This document shows positions 35,746 to 45,144 of a stretch of DNA of 63,305 nt, one piece after another. How positions within the stretch are numbered: the stretch's first letter is position 1; each line of letters begins with the position of its first letter. The notes under the pieces are model-generated. The model had not been told where the DNA came from. It saw nothing but the letters and a program-made list of their open reading frames with translations, and made no database searches. The DNA is from Novosphingobium sediminis. GTDB lineage: Bacteria > Pseudomonadota > Alphaproteobacteria > Sphingomonadales > Sphingomonadaceae. The stretch is from the NCBI RefSeq assembly GCF_007991615.1, contig NZ_BJYR01000027.1:1-63305 (forward strand). Direction: 5' to 3'. The position numbers were made by a program, and so were the translations under genes.

Positions 35746-35976
35746 ATGAATGCGATCATGAGCAACTTTGACGTCGATACTGGTAACCGACCTGCATCCC
35801 GGAATTGGGAAGGCCTGTCGGAGCTTGATCAGGCGCTCCGCGAGAATCGCCTGATGGAATATCGTATCAAAAAGTCGTGGGCCGACCCTTGGGCGCGCAG
35901 TCTGACGATAGCGGTCCTGTTCGTCATTGCCGCTGGTTTTTCATACTTGGCTGGCGCGTCTTTCGGACTGTGGTGA
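35746..35976 (+). CDS. small membrane protein, 76 aa
   Basis: ATG at 35746 has AAGGAG 7 bp upstream. The first 45 residues are polar and charged; residues about 52-74 (LTIAVLFVIAAGFSYLAGASF) form one membrane helix near the C-terminus. It converges on traG, ending 11 bp from its stop. No family recognised; it could be an entry-exclusion-like or regulatory membrane peptide, but nothing proves it. Confidence 0.55.
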   Translation: MNAIMSNFDVDTGNRPASRNWEGLSELDQALRENRLMEYRIKKSWADPWARSLTIAVLFVIAAGFSYLAGASFGLW

Positions 35977-35986
35977 CTGTCGCAGG

Positions 35987-38689
35987 TCACCACTCTTTCA
36001 CATCATCCGCTGCTTCCGCACTGGCACCTTGGGCACCCTTGGTGATCGCGTCCAGACGTCCCCTGGAGCCGGTAATCTTCTGGCGACCGGCCGCCTGAGC
36101 TCTTTGCACCTCTTCATGGAGACCGTCGGCACCCACCCGGGGCACTGAACCGGAACCCCCGCCGCCGGTGTGTGCCCGACCGCGCACTGAGTCTGCGCTT
36201 GAGATAGCCGGTCTGGATACGGGCAAACCGGGGGTGAGTACGAGACGATCGTCGATCCCGTCGCGAAGCTGTTCAGTATAGCTTTCAATGAACTTTGCCT
36301 GCAAAGCCTGCCCTTCCGGACTGAGCTGGAAAGTGATGTCATCGAACCGCGCATTGCCATAGAAATCGCGGTTGCTTTCGATCTCGGCAAGACCCCATTC
36401 GCGGTAGGCTTGGGACAGATTGAGGCTGCCTGCAGCGCTGTTTCCTTCGAAGAATGACGCCTGGCTCTCGAGACGATTGGCAAGCTCCTCGGATCGGCGA
36501 GCCTCGATAGTGAAGCTCTGCGCTTCCGTCAGAGAAGCATTCATCCCGTTCGCGGTGCTTGAGATCGACGAGCTTGATGAGGTGCTGACCGAGCGGACGA
36601 ACCCATCGCGGGTGCTCGACCAGTTTCGGCTGTCAGACATCTGGGACAGGCTCCCAAAGATCCGGGAACGGTCTTCGGATGCGATGCCGATGTCGCTGTC
36701 GGTCCATGTGCGTGTCCCGCCGCCCTTCAGGCCGACGTTGGCAGAAGCTACTCCGTTTGAAATGCCAGCTTTGGCACCGGCCTCACCACCTAGGAACCAA
36801 GCCGTAGAGATGTCATCGGCCGCTCTGCGCGATAGCCCGAATTGCCGCTGCAGATTGGTCGATGCCTGATCGACCTCACTGAATGCGGTCTGGATGCTGT
36901 CGGAATTGGAGGTGCCGGTCGCGCTTTCGAAGGATGCGCCTCGGCTGAACTGGTCTCTCAGCTCGCGGAACTTCGTGACAGCGCTGGCCGTCGATTCCGT
37001 GGCAACATTGGCATAGGTCTCGCTGTTGGCACGGGCCTGAGATGCCATCGTCGACAGGCGTGCCGTGAACTCCTGGCCCAGCGTTGGCGTGAATGGATAG
37101 CTGGAGGTCGGAATCTGGTCGTAGCTGCTGTCCGGAAAGCTCGTGGTCATTGCCCCGGTATCGCTGAAGGTCCTTGTCTGCGGCGCGCCGTACGTGAAGC
37201 TCGGCGCAATCGTTCCTTGCGCAAACTGACGAGTGAGAACGCTCGAGTTTTCGAAGCTGGTGTTGCCAAGCGAAACATTGCCAGTGCTCGCCTCCCGGGC
37301 CGCTTCCTCGGCCGCGTTCTGGCTCGGATTAAGGTAGCTCGTCGCGTGGTGGGAGATTGCCATGGCGCCCTTGGCCACACCGCCTGCCAGAAACGGCACC
37401 GATGCGATGAGATAGCCGGCTAGCAGTCCGATATCGCTGTTGACGTCGGCCATGCCGGTAAAGCTTGCCAGGCTGAGCCCGTTACTGCCCGTGACCGCGC
37501 TCATGTCAGCCGCGCCCTTGTACATCAGCATCATGTGGAGGATCACAAACAGCGGCCCCCAGGCCGCTAGGTAGAAGAAGCCTGTCACATAGCCTTTGAG
37601 GGCGACAGGTCCCGTCTTGGGGAGCAGGAACAGCGGGAAAAGCACCGGAAACAGCGCGTAGAAAAGCACTGTCAGCACGACGTTCAGGAGCGGAACCCAC
37701 TTCATCGCGTTGCTCGCGATTGAGCCATAGGTCCGTTCGGTCTGAATGTCGGCGCGGGTCTGGGCGTAGACGTCGACATTGCCCGTGCCGCTGCTGCCGG
37801 ACATCGAGTGCATGGCCTGGCTCATCGCGTTGATGGTCAGCGTCTGCTTGAAAATCTCGGACGCGTTGGCCGAGACGCCGGTCAGGTACTGATAGGCTAC
37901 CGGCAGGTCAGCAAAGAGCTTCGCCTTGGCGAGCGCGGCTGTCTGGTTGGGGTAAAGCTGACGGCCGAAAACAGATCCCATCGCGTCGATCAGCCCGGTC
38001 CATTGCGCATTGAGCGTGTCGAAGGCCTCGCGGCAGGTGACAATGTTCGAGCTCACCTGGCCTGAAGTGGCATCCCGAGTCAGGAAGCGTTGCGCGCGCG
38101 CCTGGCTCCCCGGCGCGATCGTCGCCCAGATGTCGCCAGTTTCCGCGAGCTCCTTCATCGAGTAGCGGCCGAGCAGCACGTCGTAGAACACGCATTGCCG
38201 GAAATGCTCGTCGAGATTGGCAGCAAACTCCGGGTCGGAAACCCGCAAGGACCGCGTCGCATCGTAGAGCCGGGCGCCGTAGATCATGCCGTTCTTCGAA
38301 TAATTGAGATCACCCGGCAGGCCGAACACCACCTCGGCCGACCCCGTAAGATAGTCGCCGACCTGGCTGGTGAAGCTCGCCATCAAGGCGAGGCCCAGCG
38401 GCACGTTGCTGACATTGGCCGGGGCAAGGCTCGGATTGAGCCGGTCGGTCACATGGACATCGAGCCGCGGCACCATGAGGCAGGAGTAGATAAGGGTTGC
38501 ACCAAGGAACCAGTTGATCCAGGCGCGCCAGTCCTGATTGAACGCAAGGGTGATGGCGGACAGGCCAAGCCCCATCACCATCACCACCTGGAGCAGGCTC
38601 TTGTAGCCGCCGTTGCCGGTCCAGGCGGCAACCGCCTGGAAGACGTTGACCAGATAGTCCCCGCCGCCGACCGTGAAAATCTCGACCAT
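35987..38689 (-). CDS. traG: conjugal transfer mating-pair stabilisation protein TraG
   Basis: The 900-residue product has a hydrophobic N-terminal domain with several membrane segments (about 30-75, 345-405 and 440-465) and the TraG-type opening MVEIFTVGGGDYLVNVFQAV. The C-terminal half is a long Ser/Thr/Ala-rich periplasmic region with helical repeats. In F, TraG acts in pilus assembly and mating-pair stabilisation and contributes to entry exclusion. It is the last gene of the transfer operon, 33 bp after traH. Confidence 0.9.
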   Translation of the reverse strand: MVEIFTVGGGDYLVNVFQAVAAWTGNGGYKSLLQVVMVMGLGLSAITLAFNQDWRAWINWFLGATLIYSCLMVPRLDVHVTDRLNPSLAPANVSNVPLGLALMASFTSQVGDYLTGSAEVVFGLPGDLNYSKNGMIYGARLYDATRSLRVSDPEFAANLDEHFRQCVFYDVLLGRYSMKELAETGDIWATIAPGSQARAQRFLTRDATSGQVSSNIVTCREAFDTLNAQWTGLIDAMGSVFGRQLYPNQTAALAKAKLFADLPVAYQYLTGVSANASEIFKQTLTINAMSQAMHSMSGSSGTGNVDVYAQTRADIQTERTYGSIASNAMKWVPLLNVVLTVLFYALFPVLFPLFLLPKTGPVALKGYVTGFFYLAAWGPLFVILHMMLMYKGAADMSAVTGSNGLSLASFTGMADVNSDIGLLAGYLIASVPFLAGGVAKGAMAISHHATSYLNPSQNAAEEAAREASTGNVSLGNTSFENSSVLTRQFAQGTIAPSFTYGAPQTRTFSDTGAMTTSFPDSSYDQIPTSSYPFTPTLGQEFTARLSTMASQARANSETYANVATESTASAVTKFRELRDQFSRGASFESATGTSNSDSIQTAFSEVDQASTNLQRQFGLSRRAADDISTAWFLGGEAGAKAGISNGVASANVGLKGGGTRTWTDSDIGIASEDRSRIFGSLSQMSDSRNWSSTRDGFVRSVSTSSSSSISSTANGMNASLTEAQSFTIEARRSEELANRLESQASFFEGNSAAGSLNLSQAYREWGLAEIESNRDFYGNARFDDITFQLSPEGQALQAKFIESYTEQLRDGIDDRLVLTPGLPVSRPAISSADSVRGRAHTGGGGSGSVPRVGADGLHEEVQRAQAAGRQKITGSRGRLDAITKGAQGASAEAADDVKEW

Positions 38690-38722
38690 GTCTAATGTCC
38701 CGCCTGGATGTGGTTGGCCCGG

Positions 38723-40171
38723 TCAGTGGGTGAGGGCGCGGCTCTGGACGCCGCGCGACCAGTCCAGCGATGCGGCCATTCCGGGCGACATCGAGGAGGC
38801 CAGCACGTTCTCGATGAACGCCGTCTTCTCGATGATCTGCAGCACCGCACTGACCTTGAGATGCGTGTTGGCCTGCCGGTCAGCGAGCGCCTGACGCACG
38901 ACATTGACCTGGTTCTGCCACATCGCGATCTTGGCTTCGTCGGCCCCGATGAAACTCGACATCGAGCGGCCTGCCTCGCTGACGATCCGGTCGAGCACGG
39001 CAAACAGCAGGTCGACACTGGCGATCTCGGCCAGAGTTTCGCGGTCGTCAGTCGGCATGCCCCGGCCATAGGCCGCCTGGACGGTCAGGATCTTGTAGAG
39101 CGGGATGGACGCGACTTGCAGCAGTTCCTTCTGCTCTTCGCTGATCGCGGTATCGTCGCGGATGGCCTGAACCATGCCGCCGATGAGCGCCGCCACGCGC
39201 GGCCGCAGCGCTTTCGATGCCGGCAGGCTCAGCGACTTGAAGCCCGGGTTGAGGCACTTCTCCGTCTCGTCGCAGTCGAAAATGAGGACGTTGCCGTTCG
39301 TCGTGCCATCCAGCAGCGAGGTGACGAGCGTGGACGAGGCTTCGCCGACGATGGGCACGAACTTGCCCGGCTCATCGTCCTTGGGGGGCACGTAGATGAT
39401 CGTGCCCAGCAGCGTCATCGCGTATTCGGCGAGCTCTTCGTCGAACCGGCCGCCCGGCGAGAAGAACGCCGACTTCTTCAAAATCGTCCAGGTGTAGTTT
39501 CGCGGCACGCCGGGATTGACGTCATCGTATTTGCCCGAGCCTTGCGCGGTCGTGCTCGAGCGCTGCCCCCTGGTGCCGCAGCCATGCTTGGCAGCGGCAT
39601 AGTCGGTGAAGATCCCTTCGGAGTTGCCAATCGCTTCGCAGATTGCCTTGTCGGCAAGGTCGCCCTTCGGCCAGATCCCGCCCACCAGACCCTGCGCCAT
39701 CTCGCAGGAGTTGATGTTGAGATTGTTCATGAGCTGAGCCTTCTGGCTGAACTCCTGCATGATCTTCGAGCATTCCGGGCAGACCGTGTCGATCGCCAGG
39801 CTGAAGGCGAAGCCGACCGCATTGTTCGCGACTGCCTTCAGCATCGCGACGATCTCGCTCGCGTTGATGAAGCTGAAGGACCCGGCGAAGATGTCGATCC
39901 CGCCGCAACCGGCGCGAGCGCGCGGCAGCTGCAGGTTGGCAATGTTGGTCGTCTTCTGCGGAAACCGCGTCCAGACATTGCCGAGGCTGTAATAGCCGGC
40001 CGACTGCCCCTGGAACGCGGTCGGTCCGTTGACGTTGGCAGCGCCTCCGACGTCGTTCAGAAACGAGTCCATCGAACTGCCAACATCGGCCGATGCGCCC
40101 GAAAGCGGAAGGGTGAGGGGGATGGCGGCGGCAAGGAGCGCAGCGACGGCTCTTTTCATCCTAGTAGTCAC
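38723..40171 (-). CDS. traH: conjugal transfer pilus assembly protein TraH
   Basis: GTG at 40171 has AAGGAAG 7 bp upstream and overlaps the traF stop; ATG 40159 is a possible alternative that begins directly with the signal peptide MKRAVAALLAAAIPLTLPL. The mature part has CGGIDIFAGSFSFINASE and CPECSK, both familiar in TraH. It is a periplasmic protein of the F-type pilus assembly complex, with several cysteines that need oxidation, matching the thioredoxin-like TraF and DsbC encoded in the same operon. Confidence 0.95.
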   Translation of the reverse strand: MTTRMKRAVAALLAAAIPLTLPLSGASADVGSSMDSFLNDVGGAANVNGPTAFQGQSAGYYSLGNVWTRFPQKTTNIANLQLPRARAGCGGIDIFAGSFSFINASEIVAMLKAVANNAVGFAFSLAIDTVCPECSKIMQEFSQKAQLMNNLNINSCEMAQGLVGGIWPKGDLADKAICEAIGNSEGIFTDYAAAKHGCGTRGQRSSTTAQGSGKYDDVNPGVPRNYTWTILKKSAFFSPGGRFDEELAEYAMTLLGTIIYVPPKDDEPGKFVPIVGEASSTLVTSLLDGTTNGNVLIFDCDETEKCLNPGFKSLSLPASKALRPRVAALIGGMVQAIRDDTAISEEQKELLQVASIPLYKILTVQAAYGRGMPTDDRETLAEIASVDLLFAVLDRIVSEAGRSMSSFIGADEAKIAMWQNQVNVVRQALADRQANTHLKVSAVLQIIEKTAFIENVLASSMSPGMAASLDWSRGVQSRALTH

Positions 40172-41006
40172 GTCCAGCTTCCTTCGATGTGAGGAGGTAA
40201 ATCCGGTCCTGCAGCTCGTCGGCGCTCATGACGCCGTAGCCGATCGGTATGGGGCGGCCGGTCTGCGCGTCCCAGAGCACGACCGCTGGCGTGACCTTGG
40301 GCTCAAGCCCCATGCGGCTGCGCTGGTTGGTCTCGACCGTGTAGTTCGGGAAATGCCGCGACGGGCCGCCGTCAGTGGAAATCGCGCGCACCGCGATATG
40401 CCAGGTTGAGGCAACGCTCTGCACGATCGGTGACATGACTTCGCAGGCGCCGCAGCTCTGGGCGAAGAAGTAGAAGAGCCCGTAGCGCTCGGAGAGCTGG
40501 GTCATCGCGGCGTTCCGTTCCGCGCTTCGCGAATCCTGCCATTGGCGCTTTCCGAGCGTCGAAACCGGGCGCTGCAGCGTGTAGTCGAGCTCGGGATCCT
40601 GCCAGATCGCCCGCTGCCAGACGTCGCTGAAGAGCGAAGCTCGGTCGAGCTGGGCGCGCTGGAAGCGAATATAGGCCGTCACATTAGCTGGCGTCGGCTC
40701 GAGGATCGCCCTGGCCTTCAGTTCCCGCAATGTCGCCGTGATTGCGTCCAGTTGGCTGGTTGCGCTGGCTGCAGGCGCGGGCTCATCCTGCTCCGGCGGT
40801 TTGGGCCGATCGCAGTAGAACCAGTATCCGAGCCGCCGCTCCTCGCAGTATAAGCTGTCCTGGCGTTCGGCAGACTGCGCATTGGGCGGCGCATCGGCTC
40901 GGGTTGCGGCACTCTGGGCGAGCGCCGGGGATGACAGGGAAACGGCGTTGGCAATCGCACAGGCGGCAAGCAGCCGCCACGCGGCCTTACTGGCGGGCGC
41001 GGGCAT
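40161..41006 (-). CDS. traF: conjugal transfer protein TraF (thioredoxin-like), 281 aa
   Basis: ATG at 41006 overlaps the end of traN; longer frames lie inside traN. A signal peptide (about 1-30, ending SSPALAQ) precedes the exported protein. The C-terminal thioredoxin-like domain has C185-G-A-C188 (QSCGACEVM). F TraF lacks this pair, whereas many F-like systems retain it, so here it may be redox-active. It works in the periplasm in pilus assembly with TraH, TraU, TraW and TrbC. Confidence 0.9.
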   Translation of the reverse strand: MPAPASKAAWRLLAACAIANAVSLSSPALAQSAATRADAPPNAQSAERQDSLYCEERRLGYWFYCDRPKPPEQDEPAPAASATSQLDAITATLRELKARAILEPTPANVTAYIRFQRAQLDRASLFSDVWQRAIWQDPELDYTLQRPVSTLGKRQWQDSRSAERNAAMTQLSERYGLFYFFAQSCGACEVMSPIVQSVASTWHIAVRAISTDGGPSRHFPNYTVETNQRSRMGLEPKVTPAVVLWDAQTGRPIPIGYGVMSADELQDRIYLLTSKEAGRDY

Positions 41007-42714
41007 AGTAGTCCTCGATCTTCTGTTGGATGTCCTGGGTGGCCTGCAGCTCGTCAGGCAGGCGAGCGGCGTCGGTGAACTCGGCGTAGACCTCGCTGAA
41101 ATCCATTTTCGAGAGGTCGAGCCGGGCAAACTCGTCGATGGTGAAGCCCTGGCATTGCTCGGCCTTCGGCTTGCCCCAGGGCTTGTTCAGCTGCTGGCGA
41201 CCCTGTTCCTGCAGGATTCGCGAAAGCTTGGATTCAAAGCAGCAGTAGACCTTGCGCTTGGTCAGGCACACGCCAAGAAAGGAGGATGAGCAATAGGTGC
41301 CGACATAGGCGCACAGACCTTGGGCATCCTTCTGATGCAGCAGCATCTCCTCGCGGCTGCAGCCCAGCGCTACGAGCAACTGGATGCCCGGGATAAGCGG
41401 GAAGCCCTTGCCCTTGCAGCAGTTGAGAATACCAAAGACCTTGGACGAGCAGCTTTCGCGCGTCCCTTTGAACAGGGTGAGATTGTCCGGATCGAATTCG
41501 CGGCGCGCCTGGTTCATCGCGTTCAAGGCGACGGCCGCGTCCTTGAACTCGTCGTTGGCCTCGCGCTGGATGGTCTCGCATGAGCCATCGATACAGTAGA
41601 CATCGCCGTCGCAGATAAACTGGTTGGTATTTGCAGGCTGGTCCGGAACCGGGCAATCATAGACCCGCTCCCAGGTGCGGCAGGGCTCGCCCGCGAGGCA
41701 GTCTTCGCGCACCAGCTTGCAGCCCGGAGTGGCTTCAAGCGTCTGGCAGTCCTGTGCCTCGGTGAACTGTGCGCAGCTGTAACTGCGGCTCCACGCCCAA
41801 CAAGGCTGCGTCACTGCAATGCCATCGATGATGCGGGTGACCGGATCGCTGTCTGTGCACGTCTCGGTGTCCTGCTGACATGAGGTGTCGGCAGCGAGAC
41901 CAGCACACTGGCTTTCATCGCGCGTGGTGGTGACGACGTTCTCGCCCGTCACCGTATAGGGCGTCGCGCCCTCGACCGGTGCGGTGCAACTGACGAGATC
42001 GACCCTCAGATCGCCGGAGTTGCAGCCCCAGTAGATCCCGAAATAGGGATCGCACAGGTTGATCGGGTAGGACTGCGTGACCGTGCACTGCGGCGCGGAG
42101 TAGCGGTTGCAGTTGTAGACCGAAGCCGGATCAACCCCGCTGCCGCCAACGCAATAGTAGCCGTATACCTGCCGCTGCTCGACCCGCGCGGTCAACGTCA
42201 CGGGGCAGGTCCGCGTTTCCTGTGTCGCCGTATAACCGACATTGCAGGTCGCCATGTAGCGCGCCGCGGTTCCGCTGGCCGGCGGCAAGGGCACGCAGCG
42301 TCCCTGCGAGCCGCCGATGGCCATTCCGCTCGTAAAGGCGAGCGGGTCATCGCTGATCACATTGCTGCGCGCGATCGTTGCATCGAGATCCTGCGGCGCA
42401 AACCGGGCGCGCCGGTCCATCGAATCCCGCATGGCCTTGTAGCCGGTGTTGGTCGTCGCCTGGCTCGCCGCCTCGCGGCTCATCCGGTCCGGATCATCAA
42501 AATAGCCCGATTGGCTTGGCGTTCCGCCAAAATTGGGGATGCGGTTTGCATCGGGGTTGGTCGTTGCCGCGCTTTGCGCCGAGGCAGCCTTGTCCCGCCC
42601 AAAAGCTTTGCCGTCGGCCTTGGCGGCATCGGTTGTGGTCTGGGCGTGGAGCGGCCCGGTCAGGGTGACCAGGAGCGCACTCAAGCACGCGACAGATAGG
42701 AATTGCCGTTTCAT
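40987..42714 (-). CDS. traN: mating-pair stabilisation protein TraN, 575 aa
   Basis: A signal peptide (MKRQFLSVACLSALLVTLTG, cleaved near LHAQ) leads a very cysteine-rich protein, with more than 25 cysteines between about 140 and 560. This is the hallmark of TraN, the outer-membrane adhesin that holds donor and recipient together and influences host range. The start overlaps trbC by 4 bp (ATGA). The many disulfides explain the DsbC-like and thioredoxin-like genes in the operon. Confidence 0.95.
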   Translation of the reverse strand: MKRQFLSVACLSALLVTLTGPLHAQTTTDAAKADGKAFGRDKAASAQSAATTNPDANRIPNFGGTPSQSGYFDDPDRMSREAASQATTNTGYKAMRDSMDRRARFAPQDLDATIARSNVISDDPLAFTSGMAIGGSQGRCVPLPPASGTAARYMATCNVGYTATQETRTCPVTLTARVEQRQVYGYYCVGGSGVDPASVYNCNRYSAPQCTVTQSYPINLCDPYFGIYWGCNSGDLRVDLVSCTAPVEGATPYTVTGENVVTTTRDESQCAGLAADTSCQQDTETCTDSDPVTRIIDGIAVTQPCWAWSRSYSCAQFTEAQDCQTLEATPGCKLVREDCLAGEPCRTWERVYDCPVPDQPANTNQFICDGDVYCIDGSCETIQREANDEFKDAAVALNAMNQARREFDPDNLTLFKGTRESCSSKVFGILNCCKGKGFPLIPGIQLLVALGCSREEMLLHQKDAQGLCAYVGTYCSSSFLGVCLTKRKVYCCFESKLSRILQEQGRQQLNKPWGKPKAEQCQGFTIDEFARLDLSKMDFSEVYAEFTDAARLPDELQATQDIQQKIEDYYARARQ

Positions 42715-43475
42715 GGAACCTGCCTTTCAAGCCGGGCGAGGTGCTGGGCCGCAAGCAAAGCACCGGGGCCACCGCCGCGCGCGAAAGTCTCGAGCGCGTA
42801 AGAAGCGCTGACATTGCCGCTCATCCGGTCGTGCGGTGGGACCTGAGTCCTGCAATCGAACCCGTCGCACAGATCGAAGTCGCTGCTGGTGACCACGTAG
42901 GTGGGCACGGCCTCGATCCCGAAAGCACGGAAGAGCCGCGGGTCGATGCCGACGCCGTTCAGTTGCTCGCCGGGCTTTGCCACTTTGGCCAATGCGGCCG
43001 TGAGGGCCTTGGCGCTGTTGCCGGGCAGACCGCGCAAGGCGACGATACCGCCAGCCTTGGTCACGTCGTAGATCATCGCGCGCAGCGCTGCCGGCGGCAT
43101 CGAAAGCGAAGCAAAAGCGATGAACCTTGGCGCTTCGCCCATGCCTTCGCTGGTCATGGTGCCAGCGTCGGCCACCATCCGGTCAAAGTCGAATGTGATG
43201 GCAGGATCAGGCTTCGCACTTGCGGCGGCCTCACGGGCGTAGCGGCGAGCATGCACCTCCGCCTCGTCGGAGCTCGTCCTCGCCTCGCGCGCCAGAGTTT
43301 CGGCTCTGGCGCTGGCATTGGCGGACAGCGCGTCGGCATCGCCGGCGCTCGCACTGGCCCGCGCCCGGATAGCGGCTAGATCGAGGTCCGGTTCGGCCGT
43401 CTGTGCAGATGCTCCCGCCAAAGCGGCAAGGCTTGAAAGCGAGGCGACTACAAGAAGATCAAGAAGCTTTTTCAT
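42711..43475 (-). CDS. trbC: F-type pilin assembly protein TrbC, 254 aa
   Basis: ATG at 43475 overlaps the traU stop as ATGA; an upstream TTG at 43487 would add MLRA and is less likely. A signal peptide (KKLLDLLVVASLSSLAALAGASA) is followed by an Ala-rich helical region, then the conserved TrbC domain (about 115-235, with FIAFASLSMPPAALRAMI and LNGVGIDPRLFRAFGIEAVPTYVV). It is a periplasmic partner of TraW. Confidence 0.9.
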   Translation of the reverse strand: MKKLLDLLVVASLSSLAALAGASAQTAEPDLDLAAIRARASASAGDADALSANASARAETLAREARTSSDEAEVHARRYAREAAASAKPDPAITFDFDRMVADAGTMTSEGMGEAPRFIAFASLSMPPAALRAMIYDVTKAGGIVALRGLPGNSAKALTAALAKVAKPGEQLNGVGIDPRLFRAFGIEAVPTYVVTSSDFDLCDGFDCRTQVPPHDRMSGNVSASYALETFARGGGPGALLAAQHLARLERQVP

Positions 43476-44500
43476 AGCGCGCAGCAATTCCGCTTGCGCC
43501 AGACCAGGTAGCCCATGTCCTCGCCAATGGCGGGATAGACCTGACCTGCCGACATGAAGGTGGTGGAGGCACCAATGGGCGCGCAGGCGTAGCGGCCCTT
43601 GGTCTGCGGATTGGGATTAGTGGCCTGGAAGCGGTATTGCTGCTTGCGCATCACCGGCATCAGGTACTTGCCGCAAAGCCCTTTGCTGCCCATCGTCCCC
43701 CAGGCGACGAGCTCACGGTGGAGCTTGTAGGAGAAGCGGGCGAGCGCGAGCCGCGACGCCTGGACATGGCCAATCGTTGCTGAGACATTGCCGTTGAGCG
43801 GATACATCGTGCCCTGGCAGCCCGCGCACCAGAACAGCTCGTCGGTCGGCAGCTTGGCCGTTGCCGCCACACAGTCCGCTGCACAGGCCGCAAGCGCCAA
43901 CGGATTGGCGAACAGCACCGCCTCGGGATTGATGATCGCGGTTAGCTCGCTGTCCTGCCAGAGCGGATCGATCTCGGTGATATAGAGGATGTCGATCGAG
44001 CCGGACTCGAGGCACAGGAAATCGGCGACGATCTCCATCCAGTAGATCAGCGGATAGGCATACCAGTGGACATGCCACTGCGAATTGTACTGGGTGTTGC
44101 CGCCGACCGCCGATGGCCCCGCCATCGATTTGAAGCCGATGTCGAAACCCGGATCAAGCTTCATCCCGCCGAGATTGACGAAGCACCAAGGCTTCATGCT
44201 GACGTCGGCAAGCCGGACCGGCTCCCAGAACCCCATGGCGATGCCGGGCCGAAGCCCGCAGAGGCAAACGGGGAGAGCTGGGTTGCTCGTATCGGGACGG
44301 CTCGACGGCCAGATCTTCAGGCCACCGATCGAGATCGGGAACAGGCATGACCAGCAGATGTCCGTGATCGGATTGACGAACTTGCCGGTGCAGCGGCCAG
44401 GACCGGCCGCAGCCTGGGCCGGAGCGGCTGAGATGATGTTCATGCTGGCGAGCAGAAGTGCTCCGCAAAGCCATGACAGAAGGCGATATTTCCTGCTCAT
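43472..44500 (-). CDS. traU: conjugal transfer pilus assembly protein TraU
   Basis: The 342-residue protein has a signal peptide (about 1-30) and the conserved TraU pattern, with many Cys and Trp residues: ITDICWSCLFPISIGG, VCLCGLRPGIAMGFWEPVRL, WYAYPLIYWMEIVADFLC and a C-terminal KRNCCAL. It acts in the periplasm in DNA transfer and pilus assembly. The start overlaps traW by 4 bp, and its stop overlaps trbC. Confidence 0.95.
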   Translation of the reverse strand: MSRKYRLLSWLCGALLLASMNIISAAPAQAAAGPGRCTGKFVNPITDICWSCLFPISIGGLKIWPSSRPDTSNPALPVCLCGLRPGIAMGFWEPVRLADVSMKPWCFVNLGGMKLDPGFDIGFKSMAGPSAVGGNTQYNSQWHVHWYAYPLIYWMEIVADFLCLESGSIDILYITEIDPLWQDSELTAIINPEAVLFANPLALAACAADCVAATAKLPTDELFWCAGCQGTMYPLNGNVSATIGHVQASRLALARFSYKLHRELVAWGTMGSKGLCGKYLMPVMRKQQYRFQATNPNPQTKGRYACAPIGASTTFMSAGQVYPAIGEDMGYLVWRKRNCCAL

Positions 44501-45144
44501 GATGGCGCCCGCTCTTTGGGAGTGACCGGCTGTTCGGTGATGAGAAGCGCGCGGCCCTGCTGCTCGACGGTTGCCGGCACCGCGCGAATGCCGAAGTGCT
44601 TCACCAGCGTGCCGCCTTGGTCGAAGTAGAAGCGCCGCTGGCGGGCTTTCATGAGTTCGAGCGGCGCGCCCCGCACGAGGATGAGCTTGGCCTTCGTGCT
44701 GGCGTAACGACGGGTGGCCCAGGCAAGCTGTGCCGTGTCGTCGCCATCTAGGAAGACGAGCGGAGCCCGCAGTGGCACGGTATCCAGAGGATTGACCCGA
44801 GTGCCTGCGGCAATGATGACGCGGCCCTTGTCGTCGGCAATATCGCGCGGGGCGGTGATCGTCGGATCGAAGCGCCAGCTGCGCAGAGCCGAGGCTAACG
44901 CTACGCCGGCGACAGGCTCTGGTCGGTTGACCCGGGCAATTGTCCGCCGCTTCAGCTCCTCATTGAGGCGGGCGGTCTCGCCGGTCTTCTCAAGCTGGGT
45001 GAGCCTGGCATGAATCTGCTGAAGCAGGTCCGGTTCGATGACCGGCCATACCGCGCCGTGCTGGCCGTAATCGCGAGCCATTGCCTGTGGTGCGATGGCC
45101 AGCGCAAGCGCAGTGGCGCAAACGGGCAAGGTGAGCAGCCTCAC
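44497..45144 (-). CDS. traW: conjugal transfer protein TraW
   Basis: A 215-residue exported protein with a signal peptide (MRLLTLPVCATALALAIAPQAMA). The mature part starts RDYGQHGAVWPVIEPDLLQQI, the standard TraW opening, and keeps DGDDTAQLAWA and the late VKHFGIRAVPATVEQQG segment. It pairs with TrbC in the periplasm. Overlaps by 4 bp both upstream and downstream place it firmly in the operon. Confidence 0.95.
   Translation of the reverse strand: MRLLTLPVCATALALAIAPQAMARDYGQHGAVWPVIEPDLLQQIHARLTQLEKTGETARLNEELKRRTIARVNRPEPVAGVALASALRSWRFDPTITAPRDIADDKGRVIIAAGTRVNPLDTVPLRAPLVFLDGDDTAQLAWATRRYASTKAKLILVRGAPLELMKARQRRFYFDQGGTLVKHFGIRAVPATVEQQGRALLITEQPVTPKERAPS

Noticed and set aside
38708..40192. 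Plus-strand open frames opposite traH (and similar ones opposite traC at 47813-49426)
   Set aside because: They follow the antisense of long high-GC transfer genes and show no protein family features.
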